In this document: positions 26,365 to 36,149 of the stretch, piece by piece
Layout: each line of letters begins with the position of its first letter
How positions within the stretch are numbered: position 1 is the first letter of the stretch
Source of the DNA: Diogma glabrata
Taxonomy: Eukaryota > Arthropoda > Insecta > Diptera > Cylindrotomidae
DNA length: 64,000 bases
Direction of reading: 5' to 3'
Assembly (NCBI GenBank): GCA_963693315.1
Contig: OY856187.1
Coordinates: forward strand, 48,006,485-48,070,484
The notes under the pieces: generated by a model
The model's database searches: none
What the model was told of the DNA's origin: nothing
What the model saw: the letters and a program-made list of their open reading frames with translations, nothing else
Made by a program: the position numbers and the translations under genes

Positions 26365-27142
26365 GTTTTTTGAGAAACTTTTTTTCTGTTACAACCGTGA
26401 TAGAAAACTAACAAAAAATTTTTTATATTTTTTTGATTTTAATTTTTATTTTTTATTTTCGAATTTTCGAAGCTTTTGTGCTTCATCCTCAAGAATTTGT
26501 TTCTATACGAAGAAAACAAAATAAAATTGAATTTAAGTAATTAATACAGTTGTTTAGATAAAAGATTTGATTCATATAAAGTTAAAAAATTTTAAAAAAT
26601 TAGGAAACTAATTACGTTAAAGAAATTATCTAATCAATAATAATACCTTATTTTTTCAAATTACAAATGTAACACTGTCATATTTTAAAAAAAGAAAAAA
26701 CATAACTATGTACTTTAACATTAAACAATTAAAACAAATTAAAATTAAACAATGATCAACATGATACTACTAATGAACAATGAGATTATTTTCTTTCTTT
26801 ATTGAGAGAAGAAAAATAAAGATAATGAGTATTATATGTGATCTGTAATCATTACTAAAGTGGCAGTTATGTTTGAGATATATGGAGATCTCTTGTATGG
26901 GTGGTTAAATGAGAAACATGTTATACGGGAAAAATATGTAATTTTATTTTGGTTGGTTGATAGGAGATTTAAACTTAGGTGAGTTGGCTTTGTAAATGTC
27001 TATTGTATTATAATATTGGGTATGGATTTAGCTTAGACACAGAAATTAGTATATGTGATTGGCAGGTACGTAATTATTACAAACTTATGGCAATTTTTGA
27101 AAATAATATTAACAACAAACTACCAGCTTCAATAAAAACAGA

Positions 27143-27745
27143 TTTTTTCTGAGAAACTTCAAACCATACCTTTGAATTGAAAATATTCCAATTACTTCTT
27201 TACTTACGTTTAATTGATCTCAAAAATCCAAAATAAATTTAAAATTCCCCTAATGTAGTCTAATGTTAATACATATAGAACTACAAATTGACCAAGTGTC
27301 AGCCATTGATTTCACATTGATTGGAAACAACCAATAATGACTATACAATCGTGACTTAGGATGTTAATTAGAATAGAAATGTTCCCCATTCTATTAATTC
27401 ACACAAAGTATTGTCTAGAAATTTAATGCAAAAAATCCCATATAATGTAAAAGCATTTCCATAATATGGAGTCTAATGACAGTGGAAAAATTCAACTTAA
27501 GTAAAAAATAATTAAGTGATGAAGAAGTTTCAACTTTGAAATTGTCATCGCCTCAACGGCGTAATCGATAGCGTGTCTGCCCAAGGATTCGAGCCGGGCA
27601 CTGACGAGGGTAGGTTCGAATCCGATCCGAAACACGTAAAATGTGAATTGTAGTTTTTTTCTGAGAAACTTCAAACCATATCTTTGAATAGAAAATATTC
27701 CAATTACTTCTTTACTTACTTGACTTTAATTGATCTCAAAAATCC
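27143..27745. repeat. Direct repeat pair, about 90 bp each, inside the foldback
   Basis: The block with GAGAAACTTCAAACCATA and GAAAATATTCCAATTACTTC followed by CTTTACTTAC, ending ATCTCAAAAATCCAAA, occurs at 27143-27235 and again at 27658-27745. There are a few substitutions and a four-base insertion in the second. The region between them (about 27236-27657) carries the tRNA-like sequence, so it may be an insertion or an amplified unit. Confidence 0.8.
27545..27640 (+). ncRNA. tRNA-like, SINE-type promoter sequence
   Basis: AACGGCGTAATCGATAGCGTG resembles a tRNA D-arm/A-box and GGTTCGAATCC at 27612-27622 is a consensus B box. Between them the anticodon region is too long, and no clean acceptor stem closes it. 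I read it as a tRNA-derived SINE head or tRNA pseudogene, not a working tRNA. Confidence 0.45.
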
Positions 27746-28147
27746 AAAGTACATAGTTATGTTTTTTCTTTTTTTAAAATATGAGTGTTACATTTGTAAT
27801 TTGAAAAAATAAGGTATTATTATTGATTAGATAATTTTTTTAACGTAATTAGTTTCCTAATTTTTTAAAATTTTTTAACTTTATATGAATCAAATCTTTT
27901 ATCTAAACAACTGTATTAATTACTTAAATTCAATTTTATTTTGTTTTCTTCGTATAGAAACAAATTCTTGAGGATGAAGCACAAAAGCTTCGAAAATTCG
28001 AAAATAAAAATAAAAAATAAAAATTAAAATCAAAAAAATATAAAAAATTTTTTGTTAGTTTTCTATCACGGTTGTAACAGAAAAAAAGTTTCTCAAAAAA
28101 CTAGAAAAGAAAACAGTTTTTTACCAAATATTATAATTATAAGATTT

Positions 28148-28670
28148 TTGGAAAACGGCCGTTATAACGGCTCTAAAAAACAGAGTTTTTTTCTAGTATA
28201 AAGCCTCTAGTTTCTTAACCATGTGTTGGATTGGGCTGATTTACGAACTTGTCCAAGATATTAATAAAACGCACATTTTTAGAAAAGGTTTTTTGATCTG
28301 GCCTTATAAATGCGACCGTGAAAGTGCCGGTTGTTTCAAAAAAAAATTTTTTTTTGCAAACTTTTTTGTTGGAGCCGCTCACTCAGGAACCTCTAACTGC
28401 AGATGTCTATTTTTAAAACAAATTGATTAAAAAGATTCCAAAGATTCTAAATTTGTTAAATTTTTTGAAATATTAGTATCCAAACGGCCGTTATAACGGT
28501 TTTAAAAAATCAATTTTTTTCAGAAAAAAGCCGCTAGTTTCTTAACCACGTGTCGGATTTTGCTGATTCACGAACATGTCCAAGATTTTATTAGAACACA
28601 CAAGTACAGAAAATTTTTTTGATCTACCTCAACCAATGCGACCGTGAGAGTGCTGGTCGTTTTCGTTATA
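28148..28670. repeat. Two-copy tandem duplication, 329 bp period
   Basis: The palindromic word AACGGCCGTTATAACGG at 28154 and 28483 starts two similar units. Both continue with CTAGTTTCTTAACCA.GTGT, GATTTACGAAC/GATTCACGAAC, TTTTTTGATCT and ATGCGACCGTGA.AGTGC. The two copies are clearly diverged. The array lies between the foldback element and the (TA)n tract. Confidence 0.8.
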
Positions 28671-28693
28671 TCTCATATCGTTTATATATTATA

Positions 28694-28698
<5 letters not shown>

Positions 28699-28789
<91 letters not shown>
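28699..28789. repeat. (TA)n microsatellite
   Basis: A TA tract of about 91 bases followed by a poly-T run. Reading frames over it are repeat artefacts. Confidence 0.95.
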
Positions 28790-28792
<3 letters not shown>

Positions 28793-28869
28793 TTTTTTTT
28801 TTTTGTGTTTTTTCGTCTCCGCTTATCATATATAGTCGTTTGGCACAACAATTTTTCCAAAATTCCGAG

Positions 28870-29365
28870 ATTGCAATAGGTAGATTTTTATATGAAATCT
28901 ACCTAAAAATAACTCCCAAATATAATACCATGGTAGTAACAATTTATAAAAAAAATAATTATAATCAACCATAATCGTTCATAATTCTCTTGATTGACAT
29001 GTTAACGGCAACAGTTTATGGGTGTTTATCCCAATAATTAAACGTATTCTCGCCTGCCATGAATAAATTATTTGAATTCCAAAAATAAAATTTAAATAGA
29101 TAATAGTACATTTGGGTACAAGAGATGAAAACACTGCTTTTTCGTGAGTGAAAATTCGTTCACGAGACGCGTTACCGTCGAGTGGGACACGAACGTAAAA
29201 TGTTTTTCAAAATATTTTGCGTAAAATGTTACAATTAAGAGAAGAGAGCAAGAGAAAGTCTCCAGGTCTTCCGAACTGATAATTACGATTAAATACAAAC
29301 GGTGTTTGGGGCTAGGTTTTTTTAACGTTTTCAATCGACGGATCAATTTTTGGTCGATATTGAAT
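28870..29365. other. Intron sequence between repeats
   Basis: No gene is recognised. The minus-strand frame at 29092-29463 extends into the inverted-repeat arm and has no known domain. Confidence 0.4.
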
Positions 29366-29366
29366 A

Positions 29367-30917
29367 ATAGTCCAGGAATATTAGAGGTTTCACCTCGGAA
29401 TGAGAGATAGTCAGCTATAAACTTGTATAAACCTTTATTTTGGCACCCTAAATCTTGTCTCAAAACCTACTTATCGTAGGGTGTCCGCGATAAGGGAAAT
29501 ATTTTAATTATTTTTTAATTCTAATCTGGTTTATACTAATTACTTCCTAACTAAAGAAAAGAATTAAATTTTTAATAAATGTTTTTATTGAAAAATACCA
29601 TTCCATACATTGATGAACGTTGAAATTTAAAAAATTGAATAATAATAATAAGAAATACAAATTCTAATTTCAATTTTCTTTTTTTTCTTCATCATTGTCT
29701 TCCAGTCGCTGTAAAATTTCAAATTCCTCTGTCTTCTCGTCTTCAACATCATTTGTCTGTTCTTCCAGGATTTCGGGGTCAAAAGTACCGTCTTCATTGA
29801 TATCACTCTGATATGGTGAAGCATTAAGACAAGCTTGCCCATTACATTGGCCGCAAGCCTGCTTTCCTACATCCACACCGAACCCCTACCATTCTTGCAG
29901 TTGCAGAATATTGTGTTAAGCAGTTCCTCTAGAGCTGGTGGATTCATTGTCATAACAGGTTCCAGAAATTCATCACGCCTTATCCAACCCCAATTCTGGG
30001 GTTCTAAATAATGCCCTAACCAAGACTTGATAATAAACACGGTTGAAATTTTGGTGAGCTGCTGCACTCTTTGAAGGAAGATTTGTTAACTGCACAGGTT
30101 TATGCAGTTTTGTTAACTTGATGAACTGTGCATAGTCCTCACAGTCCTCAGATTTTGGAGCATTATAGATTGCCAACAAGGTTCGCACTCCATTCTTAAA
30201 TAATGATTGAATCGGGTAGTTTTCTTCTTCAAATGCTGCAGCAATTTGACCCAAATTCGGAAGTTTCTCGAGTGTTTTTACAAAAGTTTTTTTCCTTTTC
30301 TAAAGAGCGCAGAAGTCGTGTCACAACCACTTATTGCGTGCAGAAACAAAATGTGTTTTTTAGAACGAGGATATTTATCAAAATTTTTGGAAGAGTATAT
30401 TTCAGTTTTTACATTTCCTTTGCCAACTTTTTGAAAGAAAATTTCTTGTTGATGAGATATGGTACGCTCAATTAAAATGACAAGTAAATCTATATCTTCT
30501 CTTATTATAACAGCAGTTTTTTTACGTTTAAATTCATCAACAGCTGTTTCGAAAATCAATAATCTCAATAACTCTAAATAGTTTAACACTGCGTGCCCTG
30601 CCCTTTATCTCGAAAATGGTTCAATATATAAAAAAATGCTTAAACAGAAGTTGTAGAAAATTTAATCTTCTACAATATTTATAATACATACAAATAGCAT
30701 AAAGCCTATAGGAAACGGGATATTTGCAATAAATGTGTAAAAAATTGATTTTTTGACCTTTGACCTTGGAATTTCTGTAGTCGCGGACACCCTACGATAA
30801 GTAGGTTTTGAGATAAGATTTAGGGTGCCCAAATAAAGGTTTATACAAGTTTATAGCTGACTATCTCTCATTCCGAGATACTTGCGTTTATTTGACTAAT
30901 TTTCCTGGACTATAAAG
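29367..30917 (-). mobile_element. Inverted-repeat element carrying an orphan gene
   Basis: The arms 29394-29490 and 30781-30877 are 97 bp each and differ at only two positions as reverse complements. Weaker inverted similarity (TAGTCCAGGAA) extends them to about 29367 and 30917. The inner arm edge reads TAGGGTGTCCGCGA. Between the arms is a decayed minus-strand gene (29670-30589) that is not a known transposase. No target duplication is obvious. It is either a DNA transposon of unclear type or the core of a larger palindrome. Confidence 0.65.
29670..30589 (-). pseudogene. Decayed gene for a GCDTTS-motif, possibly PIN-like protein
   Basis: Four minus-strand segments in alternating frames read as one protein. 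30278-30589 has an acidic strand EDIDLLVIL and then HAISGCDTTSALFRKGK. 29973-30254 has NGVRTLLAIYNAPK and KLHKPVQLTNLPSKSAAAH. 29867-30067 has SWLGHYLEPQNWGW, PPALEELLNTIFCNCK. 29670-29876 has CGQCNGQACLNASPY and an acidic C-terminus. From memory, proteins with this order of motifs are common and unnamed in arthropod and cnidarian genomes. The D-rich strand plus GCDTTS resembles a PIN/FEN-like nuclease fold, which is inference. At least three frameshifts, and apparent loss of part of the Cys cluster, make this copy a pseudogene. It lies inside matched inverted repeats. Confidence 0.6.
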
Positions 30918-30949
30918 TTTAATGAACTAAACTAAACTTAGTATAAAAT

Positions 30950-31580
30950 TCTACGTTTTTCCACCTTACTACGAATTGGCCTTACTCTTTATTCGATAAA
31001 CATAATTCCCAAATATTTTCCGATCACTAAACATAGTAAACATAAAAACCAGGTTTTAGATATTGTTACCAGACACAGATATTGTTCCGCAACAACAGAA
31101 AAACAATATTCCTAACTTAAATATTTTTTCAACATCTTCAGAAATCCCTACGTTTGATTGTAGAAATTTCCAGTATGAACACAGCGTCCAAAATAATATA
31201 CAAAATATTTCTACTTTAAACTTTATTCACAATTAAATTTAAAAACAACTTCTATTTACAAGATTTTAAATGCACAGCACAGCGTTTCGTTTATAATCAA
31301 ATTAAATTTAACATAAACACATTAAACTATTTCCATTTTTAATATCAACGCTATCACAGTTATTTAAATTATAACTTTACATCATCGCAGGTCTAAAATA
31401 AACTAATTTTAATTTTTCAAGAAGAATTCCTTATATTCAATTCTGCTTAATTTCTCGCATATTCTAGAAAATTATATTCTTTACAAAGAAGGATCCAGAA
31501 CAGAAATCTACGTATGTAATTATTTTCTTTATACTTTATTTCATTTCATGTTGTTAAGGTGACAACGTTATATTTTTAAA
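30950..31580 (+). repeat. Truncated LTR, same family as the solo LTR
   Basis: It shares, in the same order and strand as 21047-21716, the words TACGAATTGGCCTTACTC, GATAAACATAATTCCCAA, CAGGTTTTA, AACAATATTCCTAACT, TTGATTGTAGAAATTTCCAGT and TTTAAACTTTATTCACAA. It then follows a different subfamily tail shared with 46135-46400 (GTTTCGTTTATAAT, CATCATCGCAG, AGGATCCAGAACAGAAATCT). The clean TG...CA ends are not preserved. Confidence 0.7.
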
Positions 31581-31927
31581 CAAACGTATTTTGTTTTAAC
31601 TTATTTAGAAAAAAAATTTAAACCCAAATTAATAATTATTTTTTCACTAGAACAAAAATTATGGATTTTGTGACAACTAAGAACGTTGCCGTGTGACGTG
31701 ATATTGAAGTACCGCAATCATGAGTTTCGAAATCCATTTTAAACCAAGTATAATACACTTTTTTTCAATCAACCAATCCAATCTATTTTTTAATGAAATT
31801 TAAAAATATTCAAAATATGAATTAAATTAAATTAACATCTCAAATTAAGTCCAAGTATCCAATTCAATTAACAATTTTTGTTTAGATATATATTAAAATA
31901 TAGGAAATATAGATTAATTTATTTATT

Positions 31928-32705
31928 CGGCAAACGGCTGTAATATTTAACTTTACTGCCGCTAGGGAGAAGATTAAAGTCTTAATTTTATTACCTATAA
32001 TCAAATCGGCTGTAAAGTAACGCGATTTTTTTTATCTTTTACGCCACCGTAAAGTAATTTTCATATTTTTACAGCGGCAGCAAACTGTGGCTATTTCCTT
32101 TTAATATTTCTACGGCGGCAGTAAAGTAACATGTTGTTTTAAAAAATAGTATATTATTTATTTAGAAGCTTAAGTGTTACTTTTTGTGTTGAGTCTATAG
32201 TTCGACCAACAATTATAGACGAAGTACGAAAAGTCACTTTAGATCCGAATTAAATACACTATTTTTTCGGCAAACGTTTACATTTTTTATAAATATGATT
32301 AAAATTACTACATCAAAATTTTATAAATTTGATTTATTATAATTACATTCAAAACGTAAAAAACATTTGTATAACTTATATAAAAAATAAGATTTTTTAT
32401 CAAAGCAACTTTCAATTCAAAATTTCATAATCCAATCAAAATATTTGTTATTTTTTGTTGTCATAGTTATACAATTTGTTTGAATATATATAACATAAAT
32501 ATCGTAAAAATATGGAAAGAACACATTTTCTGCCGCCGTAAAACTATGAAAGTCTTTACATCCGCCGTAAAAACAGGAAAAAAGGCGTTACTTTACCGAC
32601 GCTTTATTACAGGTAAAAAAGAAAAACTTTAACCTTTTCCCAAGCGGCTGCACAATTCAATTTTACAGCCGTAAAAGTTAGGCCGCCAAACTATAGACTC
32701 AACAC
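31928..32705. mobile_element. MITE-like element with crossed inverted repeats
   Basis: Two inverted pairs occur in the order L1, L2, R1, R2. L1 (31931-32130) and R1 (32535-32697) share repeated words built on ACGGCGGCAGTAAAGTAAC, GGCTGTAAAGTAACG and TTACCTATAATCAAA/TTACCTGTAATAAAG. L2 (32186-32204) and R2 (32687-32705) are exact partners around GTGTTGAGTCTATAGTT. No coding content. The crossed order suggests a rearranged or nested pair of related elements. Confidence 0.65.
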
Positions 32706-32724
32706 AACAAGTTGTACTTTAGCT

Positions 32725-32790
32725 CAGTGGCGTAGCTAGCATGGTGATGGGTGGCACCCGGTGCGGATATTGTGGTGTCACCCCAAGAAT
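32725..32790 (-). repeat. Terminal end of the ZMYM1-like hAT element
   Basis: CAGTGGCGTAGCTAGC at 32725 is a typical hAT terminal inverted repeat start, and TGGCACCCGGTGCGG follows. It lies about 300 bp beyond the stop codon of the minus-strand transposase remnant, so it is the element's 3' end. The opposite end was not found upstream of 35485. Confidence 0.6.
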
Positions 32791-33019
32791 GAAAACTGTC
32801 AATATTAATAAAAAGCCGATAAACGTAATTTATAATTTTATTTAATTGATACAAATGAGTATTATTATTAATAAGTTACATATAATTAAAGTACTGTTTT
32901 ATTATACATTCTTTCATATTGATGTATGAAAATGAAACTTTTAGGATAGTAATTAGTATAGTAAAAGAAAAATGAGAGTAGAATTAATATAATCTCACAT
33001 ACATATTATATACATACAC

Positions 33020-35485
33020 TTAAAATCTCTTCTTTCTAGCTTTAACAGCTACAAACTCAGAAATCACAACTTCAAAATTTATTTTTTGTGCTGCCTCATG
33101 TTCTATGGTTAATATGCCAAGATTGTTAAGCCTCGTTTGGGTCATTGTTGCCTGCAAGTAATTTTTAATTAATTTTAATTTGCCGAAACTCCTCTCACAC
33201 GAAGCCACTGATACGCAAATAGTCATAAAGAACTTTAGTACGACCATAAGATTCGGAAAAGGTTCTGTAAAATCCCATTCCACGATGAATTTCAAAAAGT
33301 CTAGGCCCACCCAGTTAGAAACTGTAACATTGGCCGCTTTTAAATGCCTCCTCAACCTTGGTATCTCTATTTGGAGTTCTGTTTCTGATACCTCATCATA
33401 AAAACCGGTAAATTTTGATACAGATAATTTCAACTCTTCACTGTTCGCCAAAAGTAAAGTGTTTGTCTGCACAACCTCGAACAATGAAGTTACATCTTGA
33501 ACCGACTTCAGTGTAGTTCAGAGTTCAACACTGAATCAGTCAAGACATTCCAACATGTCCTTTTTAAGTTCAGCTCTCAGTGTCAGTTCAACATCAGGGG
33601 CCAACTCACCAGCTATTCGTTTTTTACGACGAATTCGTCTTTCCATTGGACTGTCATAGTCCTCTGATTTTTTTGCAGCAAGATCTATTGCCTCTTCTAC
33701 AATGTGACTTCGTTTTTCTTCAATATAAAGACGAAGTGTCTCTAGTTTTGTAACTGATTGATCAATATTCAAGCCTTTGCTTTGCAATCCAATCTAAGCA
33801 CAATTTATTTCCCTTAGAACATCATTCCAAAACAAAAGATAGCAAAGAAACGTAAAATCACACACTGCATGCATAAAGTTCTGTGCAGCGCCTCTTGTGT
33901 CTACATTTTCTTGTTGATCATTTAACTTCTCAATTGCAGCCACAATCTCATCAAAATGTTCGGCCAATACTTTTACTGCAGCATAATGAGCACTCCAACG
34001 CGTTGTTAAGAGTCTTTTAAAAGTTGCTTTGCTGTGTTTAACAAGCACTTCCCAGCGGCTAGTCGAAGCAGAAAAAAATGTAAAAATGGCTTCCACTGCA
34101 AATGAGTGTTGGCCACGTAAATTAATTGAATGATCTATGCAGCCCACGAAAATTGCTTTGTTATTTTTTGCTTTAATAATAGCTTGCACTCCTCCATGTA
34201 TACCACTCATAACAGCATTATCATAACCTTGGGAACGACAATTCATTACATCTATATCGTCGTTTTCACGATTTTTAAGAATTACGATTTCACGATTTTT
34301 AAGAATTAGAAACGTATCACTTCTGACATTTAATCAATATGTGAAATGTCAGGTGTGCTATCAAACATAATTCCAAAATATTTAGCCGATTTAATTTCGT
34401 TGACAAGCTTAAACTTTACGTGGTTCGCTAAAACATTTATGAACTCATTTTGTATATCTGGTGACAAATATGATACATTTGGTGATTTACCATGCTCCAA
34501 ATTCAAGATGTGTTCTTTTAACACTACATCATACTTTGACAATAGATTGACTAGTTCTAAAAAATTACCTTTATTTGAAGAACTTTGTCCTTCATCATGT
34601 AAACGAAATGCTAGGTTTTGTTTAGATAAACCCAAAGTTATATCCAATAATCTGGATAAAAGACCTTTCCACTTCTGTTTTTCATTATCTATTAATTGCA
34701 AGGCTGCGTCTCCTATCTCCTAGAAGTTTTAACCTCAATTCCAAAGTTTTCCACTTTTCAAAATTCTCCAGATGTTCATTTGAAGTTTCATGGTCGGGTA
34801 CTTTGGGATTTAGTTTCCACCACTTCTGAAATCCAGTCGTAGATTTTGTATTATTACTATTGGTGACAGCAAATATACGACAGCAGAAGCAGAACAGGTT
34901 ATTATTTATAGGAGAATAAACCAGCCAAGACCGCAGAATTTTTTCACCATTCTAGGCATTACTTTATAAAGCCATTCTTTAGAAAGATGGCGAACATTAC
35001 CTTGTATGTCTAACCCGTGTCTAGATACAGTAGCAAATGGCCCTTTTCTATTTTGAAAATGTTCACTTCCTTTTTTTTATGATTTCAATGCGAACATAGT
35101 CAGAGACGGGTATATTCCAATGTGATACATCTCTTAAATCCTGAAGTGATTCACCCATGCAAATACTGTCTTCGATAGTAGAAGCATTAGCAGCATTATC
35201 ACTGTTATTTTCAGTATTTCTTTCTGATTCGTCTTCATCATGGGTTATCATTATTAATTCTGTATTGTCGCTGTTACTTTCTGAAGATGAGCCAATATTC
35301 TCTGAAACATTCGTTGCATCAACGCGAGAATCAGTTTTTTTTGATGAAGTTTGGCTATCATCAGGTTTTGTAACATATTTATAGATGGATCCAGACATGC
35401 TCTGAACTGCATCTATTTTAGCCTGTTTGGCCTTTCTCTACTGGAACCCACTTTTTCTTTTAGAAGTATGAACTCCTCGTGGCAT
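33020..35485 (-). pseudogene. hAT transposase remnant (ZMYM1-like)
   Basis: The minus-strand protein can be followed from an ATG at 35485 (MPRGVHTSKRK) through an acidic Ser-rich N-terminus, a TTF-type zinc finger region (about 34740-35060), a DUF4371-like section with FGIMFDSTPDISHI near 34330-34370, GCIDHSINLRGQHSF near 34110-34170, and the hAT C-terminal dimerisation domain (33020-33330, VASCERSFGKLKLIKNYLQA). Stops and shifts occur near 35430, 35060, 34250-34330 (about 60 residues missing), 33790 and 33490-33530. The element is inactive. Its 3' terminal repeat is at 32725. Confidence 0.85.
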
Positions 35486-35699
35486 ATTTATTTTTTGGGA
35501 TATTTGCTAGACGAAATCTGAAAAAATATTTTTAATTATGGTAGGTATTAGCAAAGCTATAATTCTAAATATATTTGAAGGATACATATATGATATATGT
35601 CTATCTCATAATAAGTACACTGTGTTAACGACTAAATACACCGACAAGAGAATTAATTTATTTAAAATTCCTTGTAACAACTTATATTAAATAATATTT

Positions 35700-36145
35700 G
35701 ATAAAAAGGAATATACAAATCATATGCCTAATATTATAAGGAACCATTTAAAAAAATATAAATATAAAATCCTAAAAGATATTTTACATAAAGTATTGAA
35801 ACCAAAATTAAATATCCAATTAGAATCATGCTCAATAATTTACAAAATTAAATGTGATTTTTGTGAAAAATTTTACATCGGGAAAACCGGCAAATGTTTT
35901 AAAGACTGATTTAAGGAATATCTTCCTAAGTAGAAAAATAAACAAAATTTAAGTCTGTGTCTGCAAACCATTTAGTTAATAACAATCATAACTACACCAC
36001 TTTTAATCAAAATTTGAAGGCTTTACATTTATGTAGCCAAGGATTTCTAATAAAATCACTTATTGAATTTGAAATTTACAAGAGATTTAAAACCCAACAA
36101 AATTTAATTTTAAATGATAAACTTTCATTTAATTCAAATATATAA
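35700..36145 (+). pseudogene. Penelope-like element, GIY-YIG endonuclease end
   Basis: Two plus-strand frames (35724-35909 and 35957-36145) together cover the C-terminal endonuclease of a Penelope-like retroelement. The first contains KDILHKVLKPKLNI and then IIYKIKCDFCEKFYIGKTGK followed by CFKD, the I/GIY and YIG motifs. The catalytic Arg right after is replaced by a stop. After a frameshift, the second has ANHLVNNNHNYT and LCSQGFLIKSLIEFEIYKRF, matching the family's conserved H and E-containing helices. Upstream reverse transcriptase was not recognised, so this is a 5'-truncated copy. It sits directly upstream of the ZMYM1-like hAT remnant in opposite orientation. Confidence 0.75.
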
Positions 36146-36149
36146 AACT

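Larger units (their letters stand above)
26365..28101. mobile_element. 1.74 kb long-inverted-repeat (foldback) element
   Basis: The left arm 26365-26716 (352 bp) and right arm 27746-28101 (356 bp) are near-identical reverse complements. Examples: ATCCTCAAGAATTTGTTTCT on the left against AGAAACAAATTCTTGAGGAT on the right. The 1029 bp spacer holds a tRNA-like sequence (27545-27640) and two direct repeats of about 90 bp (27143-27235 and 27658-27745), the second abutting the right arm. No transposase is encoded. Target duplications are not evident. Confidence 0.85.

Noticed and set aside
27545..27640. Functional tRNA gene
   Set aside because: The B box is perfect and the D-arm is plausible, but the anticodon region is too long and the acceptor stem does not close. 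It is kept only as a tRNA-like sequence.
29092..29463. 123-codon minus-strand frame as a gene
   Set aside because: It runs from unremarkable sequence into the inverted-repeat arm. The same arm sequence at 30.8 kb does not continue the frame, and no domain is recognised.
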